Of a stretch of 64,000 nucleotides of DNA, positions 27,889 to 37,653 are shown piece by piece (the stretch's first letter is position 1; every line of letters begins with the position of its first letter). The translations under genes were made by a program, and so were the position numbers. Below the pieces are notes generated by a model that was given only the letters and a program-made list of their open reading frames with translations, did no database searches and was not told the DNA's origin. The DNA is from Pseudobacteroides cellulosolvens ATCC 35603 = DSM 2933 (lineage in GTDB: Bacteria; Bacillota; Clostridia; Acetivibrionales; DSM-2933): the NCBI RefSeq assembly GCF_001262605.1, contig NZ_LGTC01000001.1, forward strand, positions 1,598,501 through 1,662,500, read 5' to 3'.

Positions 27889-29826
27889 AATAACCAATAT
27901 CCGAAATAATTCTTTTATAATATATATTAAAATATAACTTATACACCATTAAATGTACCAATAGTAAAACAAGCGATGTAATAATGGCAAATGAAACACC
28001 GGTATTTCCATACCCGTTTGAATTAAAGGTATTGTAACTAAATACAATGTTAGTTATTATGGCATATATTAAGGGTATGGAATAAATCACCAACATTTTT
28101 TGCGATATCATTTTCCTAATCTCTTTTCCTCTTGTTCCAATTCTGTAAAGACTATAATATTTCTTTTTTCATCTTTGTATTCCATCATTAATTTAAAATG
28201 AATCATAATTATAGCAGCAAAATATAAAAGACTACAAAAATATATTATATTAAAAATCAAAAAATTGGAACTTTTTAGTGCTGTATCATATGCCTCTATT
28301 CTTGAACTTACCTTATGAAAAGTGTCCCCTTTTTCAACAGTATTCTTTTCCGATAGTCTGTTTGATAATTTATTGACTATAACATTGGAATTACGCCAGT
28401 TACTGAAGTTATATAAATGCAATTTTCCTTCCAAATAATATTCAATTCCATTTGATTTAATCCAGTCAAAGTCAACTTTATCTGCCAATAAAATACTTTG
28501 TGATATTGAGTTTATCTGCCCGAATAAAGGATCAATAATCGTATCCTTAATAATGTATTTTTTTGCACCTTTATTAGAATTAATGCTTATACTTGATATG
28601 TTTGAATTAACATCTTCATGTTCATAACCATCATTCATATAGTATGGATGAACATATATCAATGAATTTGATTGAACTTTATAATTCTTTTTCAAAACTT
28701 TGTTTACATCATCAATGCAAAATATTGTTACAGCATTGCTTCTTATAAAGCTAACAGCATGATTTGAGATTATACTATTATTGTTATCCTGTGCTATGGA
28801 CTCAACTTCACTATCTGTCAAAGGTTTAAATTCACTATCCCCTAAAGATTTAAAGTTGCCTTTTATTTCACTATAGGCCATATGAAAGGGATGATAGGCA
28901 ATAGAGTTATTGATAAGATTAGGATAATTTACAAGGCTAAGCACAACAAAAAATAAGATTTGAAAAAACAGCCACGTGTTAGCAAAAAATATTTTTTTAT
29001 TTTTACTATAATAATATTTTAAATCAGAAAATAAAAAAATGTTATTTATATATCTCTTATAACACTTATTTTGAAAATATTCAATTAATGCTTCTCCGTT
29101 AAAAAATATTAAAAATGAGCCCACTAGGCAAAAAAACATACTTAAGAGCCATATGTTGCTATTAGTGTGATAAAAAAGAATCATTGCAATAATCGCAGTA
29201 ATTGTAAATATTATTCCGATATAACAGAATATAATGCTGCTATTACTTCTGATTTCAGTTTTTTCAGCATATTTTATTTTGGCATAAATGGTACTCTTAA
29301 CCATACCATAAATATTTGCAATAATTGATATAATAAATATTACAAATACATATATAGTTGTTGTTATATATGATATTGCCGAAATAGTAATATCAATGTT
29401 ATGAATTCCTATTACATCGCGGATAAAGGCCAAAAAGAATAAAGACAATAATGTTCCCGATATTAAACCAATTATTAAAGACACAAAACACATCAATAAA
29501 TTCTCTACTAAAACACTTTTTCTAACCTCATTTTCTGTCATGCCAAGTGATAATAAAATGCCATAATCCTTTTGCCTGGCTTTTATGAAAACACTTTGTG
29601 AATAAGGAATGAATATGCCCATGAAGACCAGCACAAAAATCGTTGGTGCATGAATATTGCTTGATATCATAGGATCAACAATAGAAGGATTCATAAATTG
29701 CTTATTTGCCGATATAGATATAAAACTATACAAAATGGAAATAGAAGCTAAATTACAAAGAATAAATAACTTGTATTTCTTTACATCTGCTTTAAACATT
29801 TTAAATAAAATACTTCTAAATGTCAT
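27860..29826 (-). pseudogene. FtsX-type ABC transporter permease (BceB-like), frameshifted near the C-terminus
   Basis: The first frame (29826-28108, 572 residues) holds the N-terminal four membrane helices, the ARQKDYGILLSLGMTENEVRKSVLVENLL coupling loop typical of FtsX/BceB permeases, and a large extracytoplasmic domain. It ends FTELEQEEKRLGK. In another frame the same bases read LYRIGTRGKEIRKMISQKM, the expected second coupling loop. This leads into the 83-codon frame 28111-27860 with two more membrane helices. One missing base near 28147 explains this. The two frames overlap as ATGA, so coupled translation of two parts is possible. The gene works with the ATPase at 29858-30634. Confidence 0.8.
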
Positions 29827-29857
29827 AATGCCATACTATTCCTTCCTAAAGCCTACT

Positions 29858-30634
29858 CTAATCGTCAATGTCCTCTTTAATTCTAACTGTATCAAAATCT
29901 TGGACTATCTCTAATATACTATTAAGAAATTTAACTTTATCCCCTTGTTTTCTAATTTCATTAATAATTGAACCGTCCTGTAAAAATACTACCTTATCAC
30001 AATAACTGGCAGAAAACGGATCATGTGTTACCATAAGTATATTGGCATTATATTCATTATGCAGCAATTCAAAATATGATAGAACTTTTTTAGACGATCT
30101 TGAATCAAGATTTCCTGTTGGTTCATCTGCAAATATTATCTTAGGATTATTTATGATTGCTCGACAAATTGCCGCTCTTTGCTGTTGTCCGCCGGATATT
30201 TCATATGGGTACCTATCCAAAATTCCACTTATATCCATCATATTTGCAAGCTTATTAACAATGCCTTCCTCTAAAAGCTCATATTTTTTATCTAAAAGCA
30301 ATGGAACCATAATATTTTCTTTTACAGATAAACTATTAAGCAAATTAAAGTCCTGGAACACCATACCGATATTACTTCTTCTAAACAGCGACAACTCGTT
30401 CCTATCCATTTCAGATATATTATTATCCAATATATTTATTTCGCCTTCATCACAGCTATCTATACCTGATGCTACGTTCAATAAAGTAGTTTTCCCACTT
30501 CCTGAAGTGCCCATAATACCAATAAACTCATTATTTCTTAAAGTTAAATTTATATTTTTTAACGCTGTAGTATTAACTTTTTTACTATTATTACTGTATT
30601 TCTTACATACATTTTTAATTTCCAATACATTCAT
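29858..30634 (-). CDS. ABC transporter ATP-binding protein (BceA/LolD-like)
   Basis: A 258-residue ATPase with Walker A GTSGSGKTT, Q-loop VFQDFNLL, signature SGGQQQRAA, Walker B IIFADEPTGNLDS and the switch His in MVTHD. Its close pattern match is to the MacB/LolD/BceA class that pairs with FtsX-type permeases, used for antimicrobial peptide detoxification or lipoprotein export. The permease gene follows 31 nt later. The start is set at ATG 30634; an upstream TTG start would add seven residues. No two-component system of the BceRS kind is adjacent. Confidence 0.9.
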   Translation of the reverse strand: MNVLEIKNVCKKYSNNSKKVNTTALKNINLTLRNNEFIGIMGTSGSGKTTLLNVASGIDSCDEGEINILDNNISEMDRNELSLFRRSNIGMVFQDFNLLNSLSVKENIMVPLLLDKKYELLEEGIVNKLANMMDISGILDRYPYEISGGQQQRAAICRAIINNPKIIFADEPTGNLDSRSSKKVLSYFELLHNEYNANILMVTHDPFSASYCDKVVFLQDGSIINEIRKQGDKVKFLNSILEIVQDFDTVRIKEDIDD

Positions 30635-30732
30635 AGCATCAAGTCCTCTACTCAAAAGATCCCGAACGTATATAATATTTTATAGTCCGGTATATGTAAT
30701 AAATCCAGTATTATTTCAACAAATACGCCCTT

Positions 30733-32934
30733 TCAATTCAATATCTGCCCGCTCAGCAATAACTCCGCCTTTAACCTGTTATAGGGCACATTCTGTACTA
30801 TGCAGGAACTCTCCTCTATTGCAATTTTAGCAGCTTCTACAGCCGACTCTGCCATAATCATAAAAGTTGGCTCCATTCTGATTGATCCATAGGCAGTATG
30901 TGAAGCTGAGATAGCCACAGGAACAATGAGATTTGTACATTCGCCCTTTCTAGGGATTATAGACCTGTAACTTATAGGCCAACTGGATTTGTTTGAATTA
31001 TCTACAAAAATACATCCCTCATTTTGAATGTGCTTTATATATTTATAAGTATGTACATATCTCTGGATATTGTGTGAATCCATCGGGTATGAAGCCAGCC
31101 CAATGCTGTCCTCCGCCACTTTGGTGCCGATACAGTTATGTTCTGTCATAACATAATCCGAAACCATCCTTCGTGCTTCTCTTACATAAATCTGATAAGG
31201 CCAATTATTATTATCTTTAAATTCGTCTTTGGCAAGCCCATATTTTCTATAAAAATCCTTTATATAATCAGGCATTCTTGGGTCATCAGAGAATTGAAGC
31301 GTCCACAAAAAACCCCTCTGATAATCCTCATGCTTTTTCATTATGGATTCCCTTAATTCATAGCCTGCTTCAGGATATGAATGATTAAAACCAATATAAT
31401 CAGTTGAAACCGGCCCGCAATTATTTGCATCAATTTTGCCATTGGGCAATCTGTCCAGGCAAAAAAATGTATTGTGTCCCTTATTAAATTTATTTTCACT
31501 GAGTCTCCCATCTTTCTCAGCTTCGATGTATCTGAACAAAAGCTCATAATCATCTTTATTATAATTTTCAGGCGGCTTTATATAATCCCTTATTCCATCA
31601 TTATCTTCATCCTTGTAGTCAACCATATTGGATATTCTATCTGTAAGGCACATTCTGAAACAATAAGCCTGGATTCCCTTATCCCCTGCCCCTTCTTCAG
31701 CAGCCAGTTCCTTAATTCCGTTTATAAACCCGAGTCCCGGATTGTACTTGTCGATGTAAGGATCTATCCCAAGGGGAAGCTGCTGGCTGGAAAATGAGTT
31801 CCGGTACTGAATACCGTTATTTTCCTCATCATATACGCTGTTTCCTTCACGACCCACAGCATATGATACACCCGCCTTTGCCATCAAATCTCCCTCATAA
31901 GAGGCATCAATAAATATTTTACCTTTAATTATATGCCCGGATTCTGTTTTAATTGATTTTATACTTTTATTATGTACTTCGACTCCATTATTAAGGTTAA
32001 GTCTTTTTCCATAAAGCACCGGCACATTTTCTTCTTTAATCAGTTCATTAAATATGCTTTCTGCAACATATGGCTCAATAGTTTTATATTTTTTTATCCT
32101 GATGAGGTCTTTCTTTTCTGTATCATCATACCCGCCACCAGATTTAAATTTCTTAAAATAGTAGATTAAGCCCCTTAAATAATACTCCTTTGCCATACCT
32201 CCTATTGAATCATCATCTTTTACATCAGTTAAACTAAGTCCTGATGAACTCATTCCTCCAAGATGTATATCCTTCGATATAAGTATGACGGATAATCCAA
32301 GCCTTGCAGCTTTACATGCAGCTATAACTCCTGCCGATGTCCCTCCATAAACTACTGTATCATAAACATAATTTCCTGACTTTGTTTCGTTATCTTTTAA
32401 ATCCAATTGATATGTACTCTCACCTATTTGATCGCCTGGCTGAAAATTACTTTTATTTTCTGCCAGAATAAATTCTCCCAATCTTGAAGTTTTAAAACTC
32501 AATGAATTATTATCTTTATCCAAATTAGTTTTTAGAACTTCAAACCTTTTAATTTCATCATCATATCTTAGTGCAATAACTTTTTCTAAATCAAAACCAT
32601 CAATTTGAATAGGGTCGTACTTTATAGCTATACTTGCAGACTCATATTTTGCCGCACTATTTATATATAAAGGATCACCAATGTATTTTTCTATATTGTG
32701 AGGAATCCTGTTGAACCCGTATGCTTTTGATATTATACTGGTTGAATCAGTCCTTTCATCACAAACCATGTTTAGCTTTATATCGTCAATAAAATTTTGT
32801 GTACCGTATTCCTCCCAATTCTCCTCAATGCTGACATACCGTGCAGCTTCATTCCTTGATAAATCGTTTAAAAACAACAGAATTACCATTACAGCTAATG
32901 CCGCTACAGATACTATAACTACTCTTTTATTCAT
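30733..32934 (-). CDS. membrane-anchored FAD-dependent oxidoreductase
   Basis: A 733-residue protein. It begins with a signal anchor (KRVVIVSVAALAVMVILLFL), then an extra domain of about 160 residues. An FAD_oxidored (PF12831-like) domain starts with the dinucleotide-binding strand TVVYGGTSAGVIAACKAARLG and contains HLGGMSSSGLS and FIDASYEGDLMAKAGV. Members of this family usually have xylan- or polysaccharide-linked contexts, and many are secreted, but substrates are mostly unknown. The anchor implies action outside the membrane, which is unusual for a non-covalent FAD enzyme exported by Sec. It lies upstream of the ABC ATPase gene (98 nt). Confidence 0.82.
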   Translation of the reverse strand: MNKRVVIVSVAALAVMVILLFLNDLSRNEAARYVSIEENWEEYGTQNFIDDIKLNMVCDERTDSTSIISKAYGFNRIPHNIEKYIGDPLYINSAAKYESASIAIKYDPIQIDGFDLEKVIALRYDDEIKRFEVLKTNLDKDNNSLSFKTSRLGEFILAENKSNFQPGDQIGESTYQLDLKDNETKSGNYVYDTVVYGGTSAGVIAACKAARLGLSVILISKDIHLGGMSSSGLSLTDVKDDDSIGGMAKEYYLRGLIYYFKKFKSGGGYDDTEKKDLIRIKKYKTIEPYVAESIFNELIKEENVPVLYGKRLNLNNGVEVHNKSIKSIKTESGHIIKGKIFIDASYEGDLMAKAGVSYAVGREGNSVYDEENNGIQYRNSFSSQQLPLGIDPYIDKYNPGLGFINGIKELAAEEGAGDKGIQAYCFRMCLTDRISNMVDYKDEDNDGIRDYIKPPENYNKDDYELLFRYIEAEKDGRLSENKFNKGHNTFFCLDRLPNGKIDANNCGPVSTDYIGFNHSYPEAGYELRESIMKKHEDYQRGFLWTLQFSDDPRMPDYIKDFYRKYGLAKDEFKDNNNWPYQIYVREARRMVSDYVMTEHNCIGTKVAEDSIGLASYPMDSHNIQRYVHTYKYIKHIQNEGCIFVDNSNKSSWPISYRSIIPRKGECTNLIVPVAISASHTAYGSIRMEPTFMIMAESAVEAAKIAIEESSCIVQNVPYNRLKAELLLSGQILN

Positions 32935-33015
32935 TTCTAATTACCTTTCACTGCCCATAAATTGCATAATTCACAATAGCATTATAGCACAAACTATATG
33001 AAAAGTGTATTAATC

Positions 33016-33633
33016 TTACAATTGGCAGCGACTTTTAAACTCTTCAATAAACCTGTCAATATTTTGCAGATCAAGTTCAAGGGGGCATACCCCTGGAATG
33101 GTAGGTAAAATATATTTTAACTCATCCATTAATTCTTTTTTGAGTCTTAACAATTTTTCATAATGGCTAAAATCCTCACCCGACTTCATAGCTTTTATAC
33201 ATTCAATCCCAAGCTCATGCTCCCAGCTTATCAATTTTTCTTTAATAAATCGATTTTCTATATTGGTGTTTGAAATGGATTCATTAAGTTCTTTAATTTT
33301 GTTTTTTAGATGCTTTTTTGTAAGATAAAGCTTTATAGGAAATGTGAGTTTTTTTGTTTCCTTTGTGTCCTTTTTAAAGCTGAACCAGTCATTTACGAGA
33401 GCTGTTACTTCCAACTTCAGCTTTTTTATCTTACCATTGTTTGAAGTGTAATTATCAATATCTGATTGTACTAAATGTAAATTGTTATTAAAATACTCTT
33501 TATAAAAGGTATTTGAGTTCTTTTCCATATCCAACGCAATTTCAGATAGTCCTTTTAAAACTTCCTGCAATTCCAATAAAAGTTCCAAGGCTAGTTCAGA
33601 CCTTTCACACTTTTGCTTTAGATCCCTCATCAT
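33016..33633 (-). CDS. coiled-coil protein of unknown function
   Basis: A 205-residue, highly charged, helical protein (Lys/Glu-rich, with Leu heptads around residues 15-35 and 100-150) and no membrane segment or known domain. Its start overlaps the stop of the preceding gene by four bases (ATGA), so it is translationally coupled to the membrane/SH3 protein and probably interacts with it. Confidence 0.6.
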   Translation of the reverse strand: MMRDLKQKCERSELALELLLELQEVLKGLSEIALDMEKNSNTFYKEYFNNNLHLVQSDIDNYTSNNGKIKKLKLEVTALVNDWFSFKKDTKETKKLTFPIKLYLTKKHLKNKIKELNESISNTNIENRFIKEKLISWEHELGIECIKAMKSGEDFSHYEKLLRLKKELMDELKYILPTIPGVCPLELDLQNIDRFIEEFKSRCQL

Positions 33634-35009
33634 TTGTCACTCCCTACTTCTTTAAGGTATTTTGATGATGCCCACCCTTCTTTTCCGTCCAGAGCCTTCA
33701 CCAAGTACCACTTAACTCCATTTTTATCAGAATGGTTTATATTTAGGTATATCACTGTGGAATTATATTTAAGTAAACCTATGGCAGGTTTCTTCGAAGC
33801 GGAGTCAGGACTTTCCCTTAAATAAAGCCCTTTATTTGCTGTTACAATGAATTTTAGCTGCTTGCTTTCGGACTTTATAATGGGAGCGTTATTGGTTTCT
33901 GATGTGGTTTGAGGCAAACTGCTCATTTCTTTATTATCAAATACTTTTAAGATATTCTCGGTTTCAAGAACTAATTTATCAATAACCGATCTGGTGTATT
34001 TTATGGCTTGGGTCTGTGTTTGTCTAATATCCATGCCTGTATATTTATAGACAAGATTTCTCCCTGGATTTGTATAAGTACATGACAAATATGCCAATAG
34101 TAATATAGTAAATACTGATTTCTTGTATCTTAGAACCAGCCGCAGAGGTGTTAAAATCACATACGCCGCTTTAAATACAGCTTTTTTTAGTGATTCTGAA
34201 AATGTTACATTTTCTTCCTCGAAAATCGACCTGTATGGTGTTTTTGTATCATTGCTATCAAGTAGATTCCTGGAATACTCCCTTTTAATATTCTTCCTAT
34301 CTTGTTTAATCAGCTTTTTATCATTAATTTTGCTTGCTATAGATTTATATAAACCTTTTAATCCTTTAAAAACAGTCTTTGCAGGCAATAGTACCAAAAT
34401 TGGCACAATAAAAACAATAAATTTTCTTAAATTCCTAAGAACAATACCAGGTAACTTCATCCAGTTATTCTCGATACTGCAAATTAGCCCTTCCAGTAAT
34501 TCAAAAAACCATTCCTTTGTGGAAAAGCTGAAATCAAGCTCCAAGTCTTCACTTTGCCTTAAATTATCGGTATCTGAATCAAGCTCAGCCTTTAAAAAAT
34601 TTTCACTGAACTCAAATTTTAATGCATTTGACCAGTTGTCATAAATCGAAAACCTCATAATATCAATTGATTTCTCATCACCGTAATATTTATTAAGAAG
34701 CTTATGGTTTATATAAATGTCCATTCCCCATTTGCTGCTGATTGATTTAATTGTCCATGCTGCTAATTCCTTATTCATTTGACTTTCCAGCAAATCATCC
34801 ATTACTTCCATAAGAACACTAATGGAATCCTTGAGTTTAAGGTCATTAATTCTTAATATTGCCAATCGCCTTATGAACTCGTTGGAATTTTTCAAATAAA
34901 AAGAAAGTTCTTTTGTATTTGTCAACTTATTAATTGTTGTTCCGGTTTCCCTTTCAAGTCTATACCAATCGGGATATTGAAGAAAATCAGGTTTTATAGA
35001 ACACATCAT
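33630..35009 (-). CDS. HEAT-like / transmembrane / SH3b-domain protein
   Basis: A 459-residue protein. The N-terminal 110 residues are helical repeats (NEFIRRLAILRINDLKLKDSISVLMEVM), similar to HEAT units. Two membrane segments follow (about residues 193-215 and 288-305), and a C-terminal bacterial SH3 domain occupies residues 385-459 (GLYLRESPDSASKKPAIGLL... VKALDGKEGWASSKYLKEV). With an even number of membrane passes both ends would face the same side; an SH3b domain normally binds cell wall, so the topology needs checking. The gene is coupled to the coiled-coil gene by an ATGA overlap. The two-gene unit is not recognised. Confidence 0.65.
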   Translation of the reverse strand: MMCSIKPDFLQYPDWYRLERETGTTINKLTNTKELSFYLKNSNEFIRRLAILRINDLKLKDSISVLMEVMDDLLESQMNKELAAWTIKSISSKWGMDIYINHKLLNKYYGDEKSIDIMRFSIYDNWSNALKFEFSENFLKAELDSDTDNLRQSEDLELDFSFSTKEWFFELLEGLICSIENNWMKLPGIVLRNLRKFIVFIVPILVLLPAKTVFKGLKGLYKSIASKINDKKLIKQDRKNIKREYSRNLLDSNDTKTPYRSIFEEENVTFSESLKKAVFKAAYVILTPLRLVLRYKKSVFTILLLAYLSCTYTNPGRNLVYKYTGMDIRQTQTQAIKYTRSVIDKLVLETENILKVFDNKEMSSLPQTTSETNNAPIIKSESKQLKFIVTANKGLYLRESPDSASKKPAIGLLKYNSTVIYLNINHSDKNGVKWYLVKALDGKEGWASSKYLKEVGSDK

Positions 35010-35118
35010 AAAAAATACCTCTCTATTTCAATGATATCATTCTTTGACGAGAGGTTATGTAGTGTATTGAGGCAAAAAGGATAGTTTTTTGGATTCATTT
35101 TTTAATAGGTACTTTGTA

Positions 35119-37512
35119 CTATTTGACAAGACTCTTCTTATACTGCTTGGCCTTATAAAGAGCTTCATCTGCCAGTTTAATAAGAGTTTCAAATTCAGTA
35201 TTTATTTGGGGATCATAATAGGCTGAACCTACACTGCCGGAAATTATGTATGGAAGATTATTATTTTTATTATATTGATCGCTATTATTTTGTATACGTT
35301 CCAATATGGCATTTACATCATCAGGACATGCTCCAATTGCAATAATTATAAACTCATCTCCCCCAAACCGTGATATAATATCCAAATCCCTGAAAGACTT
35401 GTTTAATATACCGGCAAATCCTTTTATAGCTTCATCTCCAGCAGAATGGCCATATTTATCATTTATTTGCTTCAATCCGTCTAAATCTGCATAGAACAAT
35501 AAAAATCCGCTTTTTGAATTTTTAAGCTTATTATATTGCTCATAACCCAGCTTCATAAATCCACGTCTATTATATAGTCCTGTCAGTTCATCCCTTATAG
35601 ACTGGTTATGCAATTGATTGTTGTACTGCTCCAACTCTTCCAGGATTTTACGAAGCTTAAATTCTGCATCACTTCGTCTGTCTATCTCCGCTTTTAGCTG
35701 ATCATTAATAATAGATAATTCTTTAGTCCGTTCAACTACGAGCTTTTCCAATTCATTTGATTGATTTTTAATCCGTTCTACCATCAATGCACTGTTTAAA
35801 GCAATACTAAGCCGGTTTCTGATAATTTCAAAAGCCCTGTTAACCATTTTATCAAAGCCTAATATACATGTCCCAATCTGATACTGGCCAAAATGAAGTG
35901 ATTGGACAACAATATTGAATTTTTTTGAGCATAGCTCCTCTATAAATTCATCCGGCAACATTTTTTTAGTTTCGTAACGTATGCCATTTTCCTTAGTATC
36001 AAACTTTTTATCTTTTCTTGAAGCATGGATCAGTATTGAGTAATCCATAGGCTTTTGGGAATCTTCATACAAAGAGATATAACATCTGTTAATATCATAA
36101 TTGTAAATGTGCTTCTCTATAAGATTCATTTGTTCATGGGTATCCATATTGGATATCAAGCTTTCATCAAGCATTATAAGATCGCTAAACTGATCCTGGG
36201 ACAAAATAGAGAAGGAACTGCCGCCCCTTCTAATTCCTTCGCTTACTAGAATATGTGCAGCTTGAAAGAGGTTTTCCAACATTACGCCATATTTTTTCTT
36301 ATCTATATATTCAATAATAAATTTTCTTAAAATGGATATTATATCATGCAGAAAAAAGATATTTATCCTGTTATTTGTACAAAACAAAAGTAAGTTGTTC
36401 CACTTATGTAAAAATTCATTCTTTTGGCCATTATCAATCTCTGCAAAAAAAGCACCTATTACATCTTCCTCATATTCAAGAAGCTCATCAAGAAAACTTG
36501 AATCAAACAGTTCAATCGATTCATTTATAGCTTTCATATAACTAATAACAATAGTTTTAAATTGGTTAAACTCAATATTATTGCACTCATCCTCTATATA
36601 CTCTTTTGCAAGCAAAGTATTCCTTACCACGCCCGGTATGCATCTGCACGAAGATCTCAAAACCATTTCGCTTGGAAGCATAACATTTTTTTCTACTTTT
36701 TCCCCATTAATTGCTTTTTGAAGAATAACCGCAGCATTCTTTCCCAAGTCATAGCATGGCTGGTTTACTGTTGTCAATATATTTCCTCTGTTTATATCTA
36801 CATTATCAAATCCTGTAACAGGTACTTCATGTAGTGAACTCCTAATATGCTTATTTAACTCTTCTATTGCACCAACTGCCATAATATCGTTTGCCGCAAC
36901 AATTGCATCAAATTCAATATTTTTTTCTATAAGACTCCTGATAGCCTCCACGCCCGATGTAATCAAAAAATTTCCTTTACAAATCAATTCATCATACACC
37001 GGAATATTATGACTCTTTAACGAGTCGCAAAAAGCATCAAACCGTACTTGGGATTCCAAACTATCTTCTGGGCCCTTTATAAACGCAAGACGTTTACACC
37101 CATGTTCCTCTAAAAGGTGATCTACAACCTGCTTCATTCCGGTACTATTATCTACCGATACCGAATAGTAATTCTCAAAGCTTTGACCGATTGTAACTAT
37201 CGGAATGTTTTTAACTTTAACAAGTTTACCGATAATATCGGCTGAGAATGTTTCAAGTGCGGAAGATAACAAAATTAATCCATCTACCTTATCTTCATCT
37301 ATGTATTCATATATTATATTTCTACTATTTTCCCAGTCCTCATACGGGTGCAGCTTACCAACTACAAAACAAATTAAATTAATATCATTTTCCTCTGTAA
37401 ACTCAGTAATTCCAGATAAAATCATAGACTGGTAATAGCCGAAATCAGCCCAACTGATAATAGTATCCATTACAAATCCAAAAGTAAGTCTTTTACCCTT
37501 CATATAATCCAC
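35119..37512 (-). CDS. periplasmic-binding-like (LacI/GalR type) sensor fused to a diguanylate cyclase
   Basis: A 797-residue protein. Residues 10-295 are a LacI/RbsB-type ligand-binding fold (KVDGLILLSS, DNSTGMKQVVDHLLEEHGCKRLAFIKGP, VTGFDNVDI and LVLRSSC-like end), but there is no DNA-binding helix-turn-helix before it and no signal peptide. A helical middle region, a coiled coil (about 590-630) and a C-terminal GGDEF domain (GLYNRRGFMKLGY, SRFGGDEFIII) follow. It should synthesise cyclic-di-GMP in the cytoplasm in response to a sugar-like ligand. RBS and start are plausible at 37512; Met4 is an alternative. Confidence 0.85.
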   Translation of the reverse strand: MDYMKGKRLTFGFVMDTIISWADFGYYQSMILSGITEFTEENDINLICFVVGKLHPYEDWENSRNIIYEYIDEDKVDGLILLSSALETFSADIIGKLVKVKNIPIVTIGQSFENYYSVSVDNSTGMKQVVDHLLEEHGCKRLAFIKGPEDSLESQVRFDAFCDSLKSHNIPVYDELICKGNFLITSGVEAIRSLIEKNIEFDAIVAANDIMAVGAIEELNKHIRSSLHEVPVTGFDNVDINRGNILTTVNQPCYDLGKNAAVILQKAINGEKVEKNVMLPSEMVLRSSCRCIPGVVRNTLLAKEYIEDECNNIEFNQFKTIVISYMKAINESIELFDSSFLDELLEYEEDVIGAFFAEIDNGQKNEFLHKWNNLLLFCTNNRINIFFLHDIISILRKFIIEYIDKKKYGVMLENLFQAAHILVSEGIRRGGSSFSILSQDQFSDLIMLDESLISNMDTHEQMNLIEKHIYNYDINRCYISLYEDSQKPMDYSILIHASRKDKKFDTKENGIRYETKKMLPDEFIEELCSKKFNIVVQSLHFGQYQIGTCILGFDKMVNRAFEIIRNRLSIALNSALMVERIKNQSNELEKLVVERTKELSIINDQLKAEIDRRSDAEFKLRKILEELEQYNNQLHNQSIRDELTGLYNRRGFMKLGYEQYNKLKNSKSGFLLFYADLDGLKQINDKYGHSAGDEAIKGFAGILNKSFRDLDIISRFGGDEFIIIAIGACPDDVNAILERIQNNSDQYNKNNNLPYIISGSVGSAYYDPQINTEFETLIKLADEALYKAKQYKKSLVK

Positions 37513-37602
37513 CCTGAATACATTATTTAATAACTTGCCAATATAGCTGTGTATTAATAAATATCGGTATTTTTTAAAATAACTTTAAGGGGGTTAAAAG
37601 TA

Positions 37603-37630
37603 GGAACAAAACCGCTTGCGATTTTGTTCC
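37603..37630 (-). terminator. terminator after the dockerin protease gene
   Basis: Hairpin with a perfect 9-bp outer stem GGAACAAAA / TTTTGTTCC, 10-nt inner part, located just after the stop of the minus-strand gene at 37654. The T tail is weak. Confidence 0.65.
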
Positions 37631-37653
37631 TTAATTGTATATTACGATAAATT

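Noticed and set aside
30042..30830. 262-codon plus-strand frame opposite the ABC ATPase
   Set aside because: Reverse-strand shadow; the ATPase on the minus strand has all motifs.
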